DNA from: Bradyrhizobium sp.
GTDB taxonomy: Bacteria > Pseudomonadota > Alphaproteobacteria > Rhizobiales > Xanthobacteraceae
Direction: 5' to 3'
DNA length: 19,237 nucleotides
NCBI GenBank assembly: GCA_028290305.1
Contig: JAQGKC010000211.1
Coordinates: 1 to 19,237, forward strand
Of this stretch, positions 8,032-13,956 are shown in pieces. The notes below the pieces were generated by a model, which ran no database searches, had not been told where the DNA came from, and worked only from the letters and a program-made list of their open reading frames with translations. Made by a program: the position numbers and the translations under genes. Each line of letters starts with the position of its first letter. The first letter of the stretch is position 1.

Positions 8032-8108
8032 CGGAGTGTGGCTCAGCCCGGTAGAGCACTGCGTTCGGGACGCAGGGGTCGCAGGTTCAAATCCTGCCAC
8101 TCCGACCA
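8032..8108 (+). tRNA. tRNA-Pro (anticodon CGG)
   Basis: A complete cloverleaf: acceptor cggagtg (8032-8038) pairs with cactccg (8098-8104), the D-arm contains gctcagcccggtagagc, the anticodon stem ctgcg/cgcag encloses ttcggga giving CGG, the T-arm gcagg-ttcaaat-cctgc is perfect, discriminator A is followed by an encoded CCA at 8106-8108. It decodes CCG. It borders the core block on the left and the integrase-bearing block on the right, but its 3' end is not repeated anywhere else in the window. Confidence 0.96.
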
Positions 8109-8165
8109 TTATATCAATACCTTAGCTTTTTCATACATTTAAAGCGCAACGATTTGCGCAACGAA

Positions 8166-8917
8166 ATGGCTTTCTCCGTGGCCGCGATTCTCAAATTTAA
8201 CGGTGCATGGCGTTTTACGTCACCGGGTCCGATCGCGTTCGGATTTTCGAACGACTTTTACAACTTGATCGGAAAAGTCGTTGCTCAAGGCAACCGGAGG
8301 CAATTGTTGGAGCACTTCAAAGGTTATTTCGCGGGCGCTGCTGGAATGGTCTCCAATTGGAGTTCAGACGAAGGTTGGGCCGGAGTAAGCGACGGAAAAT
8401 GCCCCGTTGTTTATTGAAGCCTTTTACGGTGCCTGCGGGAGCCTTGCCAGCGATGACATCCACACGCCGGATGCCGAGATGATCAACCAGATTCTTGCGA
8501 AGCACGATGCTGGCTATAAAATTGAGTTGCCGGACTTGGTGGTGCTCCACGAAACATCGATTGCGGTCGAGGTTCTCCCGCCTTCACTGAGCGAGCAAGC
8601 ACAAAATATTATTCAACAATCCCTCCAACAGTCGCAGGAATATTTGACAGCCGGGCAGTACCGCCAGGCGGTACAAGAAATCCTTTGGTTGCTGGAGTAC
8701 GCACCAAAAAGGGACAACGCTTGAGCGCTCACTTACATGGGCAAAAACGTTGCATGGCTATCTTTCATCACCGACCGGTGGTGGCATCCGGCATGGCGCC
8801 AATCTTCGTGCAGACTTCTCATTGCAAGAAAATGAAGCTCGTCTTTTCTGCAATTTGATCCGGAGCTACATCTCGTTTTTGCTGGCGGAACATCTGCGCC
8901 TCACTCGGAGTAATTAA
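8166..8917 (+). pseudogene. Abortive-infection family protein (Abi_C domain), decayed
   Basis: Three consecutive pieces in three frames make one recognisable phage-defence protein. Piece 1 (8166 to about 8390) reads MAFSVAAILKF to WSSDEGWAGVSD. Piece 2 (about 8389-8724) reads TENAPLFIEAFYGACGS through SLSEQAQNIIQQSLQQSQ to EILWLLEYA. Piece 3 (about 8702-8917) reads GTTLERSLTW, LHGYLSSPTGGGIRHG, NEARLFCNLIRSY and LAEHLRLTRSN, then TAA. The last piece is the Abi_C (PF14355-type) signature. The first junction looks like a small frame-changing deletion around 8383-8392; at the second, near 8700-8712, the linker between LLE and GTTLER seems shorter than expected. GC is visibly lower than in the flanking genes, suggesting transfer. 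It converges on the integrase with a 9-bp gap. Confidence 0.8.
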
Positions 8918-8926
8918 GCAAACCGG

Positions 8927-10195
8927 CTAACGCCGGGCGCTGAACGCCTCCGCTGCCTCCTCCTGAAAAGCCGGATGATGATGGCCGTAGTTGGCTTCCA
9001 ACTGTTCGACGGTCATTCCCAGCCAGCCAGCTGCTTCCCACAAATCGACACCAGCCTGCATCAGCCAGGTCGCTGCGGTGTGCCGGAGGGAATGCCGCAC
9101 TACGTCGTCGCCGAGGCCCGCATCTTCCAGAATTCCTTCCCATGCTGACCTGATCTTGCCGGCGAGCGGCTGACCATCGTTGATGCGGTTGACCACAAAC
9201 CGGATTTGTTCGCTGTTCTCGAGAATGCCGGCCGCGCGCAGTTCGGCCGATCGCGTTTGGTCGAGTTTGCGCCAACGGACCAAGTGAGGGCGCAGACGGC
9301 TCGCGATCTTTGCTGGCGGTCGCCGCTTCTTGGTTGACCGTTCCAGCGCCCCTTTGCCCTGATAAACCATGGCGTCCAGGTTCATCCAGGGATGTGTGGT
9401 GGTGGGGAGCCATTGCGTGCGCCGGATCGTTTCCTCGCGCCGCGCGCTGTAAACGCCAATCAGGCAAAAGCGGGCGGTCGGATAACGTCGCCGGATGATC
9501 CACCGCTCGCGACGCAATAGCTTGCCGTCCTCTTTTCGTTTCCAGGAGCCTCGCTCGCTATCCCACACGTAGCCGATCGCGGCACCAAGCAGGCGCGCGG
9601 CTTCGTTGCGCGTTAACCAGCGGTCGCGGCCTTCCGCCTTGGGAGGCAGGGTAATCTTCGGAACGACGCTCAGCGTGTGCTCCGCATGGTACGCGTTGAC
9701 GGCAGCCCGCAAATCCTCAAGCCGGCGCCTGGCGGTTTGATCGGATACGGTGCCTTGACGTAGCTTGATGCAGGCTTGCCTGTTGTTCTCATTCGGCGTG
9801 CCGGTGGACCAGTCTGCGAAGTCGCGGCAAAGCTGGGCCTTGAGCTTGCCGACCGTCTTGTCGCCGAAGAAGTTATTGAGGTCGAGCAGGCGGATCAGCA
9901 GCGGGTCATGTTGTGCCCAGGCGCGTTCGTCGTTCTTGTCCTTGGGACGTTTGGATATCTCATAGGCGGTGAGCACGTCGGCTATGGCGAGGACGCCAGG
10001 GTCAGTTGCGCCGATTGTGGTTGTATGCCGTCCGCCGATGTAGGTTTCGAGCGCTTTCGCAGCGCCATCAATGTCGTCGCCGCTGCAACCTGTGCGGATC
10101 TGCCGTCGCTTTCCCTCTGATCGATCGAGGATGACCCAGCATCCTTCGTCTTCTCGAAACCAGAGTCGTGGCGGCTTGGCTTTGCGGCCCGGCAT
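8927..10195 (-). CDS. Tyrosine recombinase / integrase
   Basis: A 422-residue phage-type integrase. The N-terminal part (1-70) looks like an arm-binding domain, the middle (about 80-185) a SAM-like core-binding region, and the C-terminal half the catalytic domain. Catalytic residues visible are Arg in YSARREETIR, a hairpin lysine in STKKRRPP, the HxxR box VRHSLRHTAATWLM, and the nucleophile Tyr in NYGHHHP; the second His position is Trp in AAGWLGM, a common variant. It would cut and rejoin at a tRNA-type att site. ATG 10195 starts inside the excisionase-like gene. It points away from the tRNA-fMet scar at 10908-10960, and it is apparently intact. Confidence 0.93.
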   Translation of the reverse strand: MPGRKAKPPRLWFREDEGCWVILDRSEGKRRQIRTGCSGDDIDGAAKALETYIGGRHTTTIGATDPGVLAIADVLTAYEISKRPKDKNDERAWAQHDPLLIRLLDLNNFFGDKTVGKLKAQLCRDFADWSTGTPNENNRQACIKLRQGTVSDQTARRRLEDLRAAVNAYHAEHTLSVVPKITLPPKAEGRDRWLTRNEAARLLGAAIGYVWDSERGSWKRKEDGKLLRRERWIIRRRYPTARFCLIGVYSARREETIRRTQWLPTTTHPWMNLDAMVYQGKGALERSTKKRRPPAKIASRLRPHLVRWRKLDQTRSAELRAAGILENSEQIRFVVNRINDGQPLAGKIRSAWEGILEDAGLGDDVVRHSLRHTAATWLMQAGVDLWEAAGWLGMTVEQLEANYGHHHPAFQEEAAEAFSARR

Positions 10196-10431
10196 GACGG
10201 TTTGACCAATTTGCGGATGGCACGAGGCGTGGTCAGATCCTTACCTGCCACTTTGGCGATTTCAAGAGTCCCGGCGGCCGCTGCCCTGCGCAACGATGAT
10301 AATGTCAAGGGACCCTGCGGAAAAAATACGGCAGCGGCCTCGACAAGGGTCATTACTTCGTCCTCACCCCATTGGGCGGGATCGGGTCGTGTTTTCGCGC
10401 GGGCAAGCTTGTCGGTGTTACGCTTGGGCAT
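9982..10431 (-). CDS. Excisionase-like small DNA-binding protein, overlapping integrase
   Basis: A 149-residue protein from ATG 10431 (MPKRNTDKLARAKTRP); an in-frame ATG at 10479 would add 16 residues, and neither has a clear Shine-Dalgarno. Residues about 25-80 (VMTLVEAAAVFFPQGPLTLSS, then LRRAAAAGTLEIAKVAGKDLTT) have the winged-helix layout of recombination directionality factors that sit beside integrases in Rhizobiales islands. The C-terminal tail (GRSAQVAAATTLMALRKRS) resembles tails of such proteins as I recall them. The last 214 bp overlap the integrase start in a different frame, so both proteins would use the same DNA. Its likely role is controlling excision. The upstream part of the long open frame (to 10806) looks non-coding. 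Confidence 0.62.
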   Translation of the reverse strand: MPKRNTDKLARAKTRPDPAQWGEDEVMTLVEAAAVFFPQGPLTLSSLRRAAAAGTLEIAKVAGKDLTTPRAIRKLVKPSCRAAKPSRHDSGFEKTKDAGSSSIDQRESDGRSAQVAAATTLMALRKRSKPTSADGIQPQSAQLTLASSP

Positions 10432-10479
10432 GTGTTGGACGCGGTACTCGTGAATTCGCGAGATCTTTGCCTCCGCCAT

Positions 10480-10907
10480 TCCGTTCAAAGTGTATGCGGG
10501 ATCCGCTCTTCGCGAAGCTTGACGCCTTGGCTCATGCGGCAATCGGCGGCTTCGGAGTGCAAATCGGACAGTTGAGGACTTCTTAATCAGCGCGTCCCAA
10601 GTTCGAGCCCAAAGTGGGTCCACTGGGCGGACGTCGCCTCGACAATAGCGTCTACGACGCCGAGGGCGGCCCTGACGCACGTCCGGTTCAACATCGCTGG
10701 AAAGATCCGTCCACATCGCTCGCGAACCCGTTGCAGGGATCGGCGCGGGTCTGATCGCGGCCTGAGGAGTCGGACGGCTGCCTAACTCGGCTGCCGTAGG
10801 TTCCACCGCGGTGCGTCGCGCTTGCAGCAGAGATTGTCGAGCTTCGCCCGCCGCCGTTGCTATGCTGGCGCGCTGGACCCTTGGTCATGGTGAGTGCGAC
10901 CGACAAA
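10480..10907. other. Non-coding stretch upstream of xis-like gene
   Basis: No convincing gene is seen in these ~430 bases; the open minus-strand frame has poor composition (Arg/Pro/Ser-rich, no motif). Position between the excisionase-like gene and the tRNA-fMet scar suggests it holds the int/xis promoter and integrase arm-binding sites, but I cannot point to specific repeats. Confidence 0.45.
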
Positions 10908-10960
10908 TCGTCAGGCTCATAACCTGAAGGTCATAGGTTCAAATCCTATCCCCGCAACCA
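10908..10960 (+). repeat. 3' fragment of tRNA-fMet (probable att site scar)
   Basis: Fifty-three bases match the 3' part of an initiator tRNA: the anticodon arm (tcaggctcataacctga, CAT anticodon), the variable loop, the T-arm atagg-ttcaaat-cctat, the 3' acceptor strand ccccgca, A and CCA. The 5' acceptor strand tgcgggg and the D-arm are absent upstream of 10908, so it cannot fold as a tRNA. Integrases of genomic islands commonly leave such a 3' tRNA duplicate at the element end distal to the intact tRNA. The intact tRNA-fMet is not in this window. Confidence 0.82.
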
Positions 10961-10967
10961 AGAATTA

Positions 10968-10999
10968 GCTCGCCATCTCAATGAGATGGCGGGCTTTTT
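10968..10999 (+). terminator. Rho-independent terminator behind the tRNA-fMet fragment
   Basis: A strong hairpin (gctcgccatctca / tgagatggcgggc) followed by ttttt starts 8 bp after the tRNA CCA end. That is the normal place for the terminator of a tRNA or rRNA transcript, suggesting that the DNA right of 10960 was once the natural 3' flank of a tRNA-fMet gene. Confidence 0.85.
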
Positions 11000-11103
11000 C
11001 ATCAGCAAGTTCGGCTGCGCCGGGCCTAAACGGGCCAATTCAAAAAATGCTAGTGAATACTACGCTTTCCAACCAAGTATCATCGCGTGTCGGCTGTTCC
11101 ATG

Positions 11104-11403
11104 TCACATCCTTGGCACATGGAAAGCGACGTTCTGTTCGTCATGCGTTCGTGCGTCGATCGGCGCCGTCGCAGTCATTGCGTGCCGATACGCTGCGTAG
11201 CTCGTAGCAAACGGGCCAGTCGCCGGACCGTCCGGCGAACAGCCACGTCGGCGAGACCACCAAAACCAACCAGCGCCGCTCCTGCCGAATGTTTCCAGCG
11301 TGCGGTCCGCATAGAATACTTCGATGCTGACGCCGGTCCTCGGGTGGACGTCAAAGAGCGGCTCGCGTTGCCTGGGGCTCGATTTGGGGGCCTGCGCTGC
11401 CAT
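11104..11403 (-). CDS. Small hypothetical protein coupled to ardC
   Basis: A 99-residue protein with an N-terminal basic part, then FDVHPRTGVSIEVFYADRTLE and a tryptophan-rich GRSGAGWFWWSRRRGCSPDG followed by GPFATSYAAYRHAM. No named family is recognised; from memory, similar short proteins occur beside ArdC-type genes in rhizobial elements. ATG 11403 overlaps the stop that the ardC gene would use in its ancestral frame (TGATG), a translational-coupling junction; a GTG one codon upstream is possible. The tail beyond AYRHAM looks like an extension of low conservation. Confidence 0.65.
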   Translation of the reverse strand: MAAQAPKSSPRQREPLFDVHPRTGVSIEVFYADRTLETFGRSGAGWFWWSRRRGCSPDGPATGPFATSYAAYRHAMTATAPIDARTHDEQNVAFHVPRM

Positions 11404-12280
11404 CACGCTGCCCTTTCCGCGGGCTCGGCAAGGGCCAAGCCGCGCAGATAGTCCGCAGCCTTGGATGCCCGGCTGCAGGCTGTAAAGAATGCCCGTCAGC
11501 CTTCAGAAGCTCAATCCAAGAGGCAATATAGCCCGCATTCCTGACGTCACCGTCAAAGCCAAATTCCGCGCATAGGAACGCGGCCCCCAATTCTGCAATG
11601 AGTTCCTCGGCTGCGTAATTGCGTGCGCCAAACCGGTTCTTCAAGTCTCGGTCGAGGCGCGACTTTTGGCCCGACCAATGCGTCAATTCATGGAATGCCA
11701 CATTGTAGAAGTGATCTGCACTCTTGAAAGCATCGAATGCGGGCATCGAGATAAAATCTCGGCTCGGGATGTAGCAGGCTTCGCCGTGGCCCTCGCGGAT
11801 GTCCGCACCCGTTGAGTGTAAGAATGCGTCGGCAAGTTCGTCACGCGTGTCCGGATTGCGAACGCGCATCGGCTTCCCTGTGATGATGCTATCAGGAAGG
11901 TTCTCGCACTGGTCGACATTGAAAACCGTATACTCCCGCATCATCGGCACGAAGCGCGTTGCGGTCTCATCGTCCGCGCCCTTGTCCTGAACCTGGAGTT
12001 GCTTCACGAAATGCACCTTCGTGCCGTGCTCGCCCTTGCGGACGTTGCCGCCCAATTCCAAAGCCTGCTTGAATGTCAGGAAGCGCGGCGTGCGATAGCC
12101 GGCCGCCTGCGCCATCCACAACAGAACGACGTTGCAGCCAGAGTAGGGCCGGTTGCTCAAGGCATTGCACGGGCTGTTCGCGCCGGCGGTTGCCGACCAC
12201 GGCTTAACCCAAGGGGCGGCGCCGGCTTCTAATTCTGCAACAATGCGCGCCGACACTTCTGCATAGAGATCACGCTTCAT
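11351..12280 (-). CDS. ardC: ArdC-like antirestriction protein (DUF1738 + zincin), late frameshift
   Basis: An ArdC-type protein of mobile elements: an N-terminal single-strand DNA-binding DUF1738 domain (about 3-125, with GAAPWVKPW, RPYSGCN and VRKGEHGTKV) and a C-terminal zinc metallopeptidase-like domain with HELTH at 197-201 and downstream AAEELIAELGAAFL. Such proteins protect incoming DNA from restriction. Start ATG 12280 has gaggcaagg just upstream; the frame's extension to 12343 is not used. After about residue 262 (IELLKADG) the frame changes: one base off, AFFTACSRASKAADYLRGLA runs to TGA at 11403-11405, which abuts the next gene. The lesion is near 11491-11493 in a GGG run. As written the protein has an aberrant tail of about 45 residues ending at 11351. 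Confidence 0.85.
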   Translation of the reverse strand: MKRDLYAEVSARIVAELEAGAAPWVKPWSATAGANSPCNALSNRPYSGCNVVLLWMAQAAGYRTPRFLTFKQALELGGNVRKGEHGTKVHFVKQLQVQDKGADDETATRFVPMMREYTVFNVDQCENLPDSIITGKPMRVRNPDTRDELADAFLHSTGADIREGHGEACYIPSRDFISMPAFDAFKSADHFYNVAFHELTHWSGQKSRLDRDLKNRFGARNYAAEELIAELGAAFLCAEFGFDGDVRNAGYIASWIELLKADGHSLQPAAGHPRLRTICAAWPLPSPRKGQRDGSAGPQIEPQATRAAL

Positions 12281-12413
12281 CCTTGCCTCGCTGCTATGGC
12301 TGGCGCGACCGGCTCGGCCGCGTGCCATAGCCGCGTAGGGCAAGGGCTTTCAGTTGGGCGTCAGGCTGGCGGGCGGAAAATCTATCCCCCGGGGAGCATG
12401 GACAGGGCCCCCC

Positions 12414-12431
12414 GTCTCGCGCGCGCGAGAC
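12414..12431. promoter_or_regulatory. Perfect 18-bp palindrome upstream of ardC
   Basis: gtctcgcgcgcgcgagac is a perfect dyad, 134 bp upstream of the ardC start. Perfect dyads of this size in front of element genes are often repressor operators; no matching regulator gene is in the window. Confidence 0.4.
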
Positions 12432-12529
12432 CGACCTTAGAAATATCCCGGGGTCAAAAAGGGACGTTAAGAAAGCATTAAGGTTTGACGGTCGGCCAGC
12501 GGGCTCGGTGATTCGTACGGCCGACGAAG

Positions 12530-12557
12530 AAAAAGCCGCTCAACCTGAGCGGCTTTT
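12530..12557 (-). terminator. Bidirectional terminator behind DUF1236 gene
   Basis: The stem gccgctca / tgagcggc with a 3-nt loop is flanked by an A-run on the left and a T-run on the right, so it can stop transcription in both directions. On the minus strand it lies 28 bp after the DUF1236 stop and is followed by a U-run, making it that gene's terminator. Confidence 0.82.
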
Positions 12558-12584
12558 CCAATATCGTTTTTATAAAGCGCCAGT

Positions 12585-13001
12585 TTACTCGACGACTTCT
12601 ACGATGCGTCGAGTATGGGGATCAACCAGCACCGGTCGATCGTTGACGACCGTGTAGCGATATTCACGAGCCCCGTATTCCTGAGGAACGTCGTAATAGG
12701 TCACGCCCGCTTCCGGAAGCTCGGCGCCAACTCTTACGTCACCCTGATAACGGTAAGATGGCCGGTGCTGCTCAACCACATAGCGATGAAAGCGCGGCCG
12801 TTCATCGACACCCAGTATTCCCGAAACTCCGCCGACGACCCCGCCGATTGTGCCGCCAACGATAGCGCCCACAGGGCCTCCAGCCCGCTCGCCTTCGCGG
12901 GCACCTCGGTCGACACCTCCGGGCACGCCCTGAGCTGACGCGGAAAGCGGGATAATAATGGCTGCGGACAGAAATGCCGCTCCGATAATCTTACGGATCA
13001 T
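12585..13001 (-). CDS. DUF1236-family secreted protein with glycine zipper
   Basis: A 138-residue exported protein. Residues 1-23 are a classical signal peptide with cleavage after ASA. Residues about 40-65 form a glycine zipper-like stretch (GGPVGAIVGGTIGGVVGG) that may insert in or pack against a membrane. The C-terminal part with YRYTVVNDRPVLVDPHTRR matches the DUF1236 pattern common in Bradyrhizobium-type genomes; its function is unknown, probably periplasmic. A strong aggagg Shine-Dalgarno stands 7 nt before ATG 13001, unusually good for this window and suggesting high expression. It has its own terminator and is divergent from the next gene. Confidence 0.85.
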   Translation of the reverse strand: MIRKIIGAAFLSAAIIIPLSASAQGVPGGVDRGAREGERAGGPVGAIVGGTIGGVVGGVSGILGVDERPRFHRYVVEQHRPSYRYQGDVRVGAELPEAGVTYYDVPQEYGAREYRYTVVNDRPVLVDPHTRRIVEVVE

Positions 13002-13041
13002 CTTGAACCTCCTATTTTACCACGGAGAAATTATAAATCAG

Positions 13042-13083
13042 CCGCGACGGGTTGGTTCCATTTCGTGCTTGGAACCGTCGCGG
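13042..13083 (+). promoter_or_regulatory. Two-part stem-loop in the leader of the 74-aa gene
   Basis: ccgcgac pairs with gtcgcgg and, nested inside, ggttcca pairs with tggaacc, giving 14 bp of stem with a 5-nt bulge and a 9-nt loop. It ends 20 nt before the ATG at 13104, so in RNA it could influence ribosome access; in DNA it may equally be a binding site. Confidence 0.45.
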
Positions 13084-13103
13084 CCTTACTGCGAGATATC
13101 AGC

Positions 13104-13328
13104 ATGAAAAAGCCGAGCAAGACTGCGGCTGAACTCGAAGCCTCTATCAAGGTTGAAATGGAGGACATCTGCGACTGGCCGACCGATATGATGATTTCTG
13201 TTCAGCCTGATGGCGACAGTTGGAAGGTAGCGGTCGTGCAAGAAGGATCAGAACTCGATGCCGATCGTCGCGAAATGGTCGAGCAGATCGCGGCGCGGCT
13301 CAAAGGGGAATATGACTTGAAGGGCTGA
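13104..13328 (+). CDS. Small acidic hypothetical protein, 74 aa
   Basis: The start chosen is ATG 13104 (MKKPSKTAAELEASIK); an in-frame TTG at 13065 would lie in the leader hairpin. The protein is acidic and amphipathic: an N-terminal helix (AAELEASIKVEMED), a central strand-like part (MMISVQPDGDSWKVAVVQEG) and a C-terminal helix (REMVEQIAARLKGEYDL). This alpha-beta-alpha order and the codon use look genuine. I recognise no family. It is divergent from DUF1236. Confidence 0.6.
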   Translation: MKKPSKTAAELEASIKVEMEDICDWPTDMMISVQPDGDSWKVAVVQEGSELDADRREMVEQIAARLKGEYDLKG

Positions 13329-13583
13329 CGTCGCCCGGCCCTCCTCTAGCCGTCAATGCCGGCCAGCAGTGACACCGTTCAATGTCCCGGCATTTCACGG
13401 ATCACCCTCGAAACGGACGTTGGTCATTACCGCGACGCTCGACCTGTTCCAGCCAATGAGCAGACGCTGCAAAAATGTCGCATCGGCCGTAAAATAATAT
13501 CGCATCAGGTTAAAACCCAGGTTTTATTGACCACTGTGGCCGGTCGATCCTCTATCTACCTGAAGGCGGAAGGATCGAAAACC

Positions 13584-13703
13584 ATGCTCATTGAAACCGT
13601 TTTATTTATCGCTTTAGTCGTCAGCGTCGGGGCTGCCATCGTGAAAGCCTTCGAGATGAGCCATGACGTTCTGCACGGCCCGTACATGAAACGGATCGAT
13701 TGA
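13584..13703 (+). CDS. Putative single-pass small membrane protein, 39 aa
   Basis: ATG 13584 opens a 39-residue frame whose first two thirds (TVLFIALVVSVGAAIVKAF) form one membrane helix, followed by a polar tail (HDVLHGPYMKRID). ggaagga stands about 10 nt upstream. The frame is open back to 13356, but that part has no protein character. Small size makes this tentative. Confidence 0.4.
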   Translation: MLIETVLFIALVVSVGAAIVKAFEMSHDVLHGPYMKRID

Positions 13704-13716
13704 ACCAGAGGCGACG

Positions 13717-13888
13717 ATGACAGCCATCAGCTTCACCCTCGGATTGAGCCAACGCCCCAACGACGGGAGCTTGGCACTTACATACCGTCATCATTCCCAG
13801 ACGCACAATCACCGGCCGGCTTGTACGCGGACAGGTTTGGCGGCGCTATGACGGCGGTCGCTGGTTGTACAAAAAAGTTATCGCGTAG
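13717..13888 (+). pseudogene. Small basic protein gene, apparent one-base frameshift
   Basis: From ATG 13717 the frame reads MTAISFTLGLSQRPNDG; moving one base at about 13768-13771 (gacgggagc) gives AWHLHTVIIPRRTITG and then RLVRGQVWRRYDGGRWLYKK to TAG at 13886-13888. The joined ~57-residue protein has the feel of a small, basic, Trp/Tyr-rich rhizobial protein with a PRRTITGRLVRG core. Neither frame alone gives a sensible start plus this core. It lies 13 bp behind the small membrane protein gene. Confidence 0.42.
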
Positions 13889-13956
13889 CGGTTGGCATCG
13901 CGAAAGACTGAAGGGGCGTCCGATGACGAAGACCGCAGAACGGCACGAGCTCCAAG

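Larger units (their letters stand above)
12281..12584. other. Intergenic region upstream of ardC, with palindromes
   Basis: No gene is seen in these ~300 bases. It holds an imperfect stem-loop at 12293-12330 (ctatggc / gccatag), the GC-rich run ccccggggagcatgg, a perfect 18-bp palindrome at 12414-12431, and the terminator at 12530-12557. It must contain the ardC promoter; the palindrome is a candidate operator. Confidence 0.5.

Noticed and set aside
8032..8108. tRNA-Pro as the attachment site of the integrase
   Set aside because: Its 3' end is not duplicated in the window. Only the 13-bp T-arm core aggttcaaatcct is shared with the tRNA-fMet fragment, which is normal tRNA similarity.
10480..10806. 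N-terminal extension of the excisionase-like frame
   Set aside because: Composition is Arg/Pro/Ser-rich without motifs; the conserved-looking protein begins at 10431 or 10479.
10880..10960. A complete tRNA-Met gene
   Set aside because: No tgcgggg 5' acceptor strand and no D-arm are found upstream of the anticodon arm.
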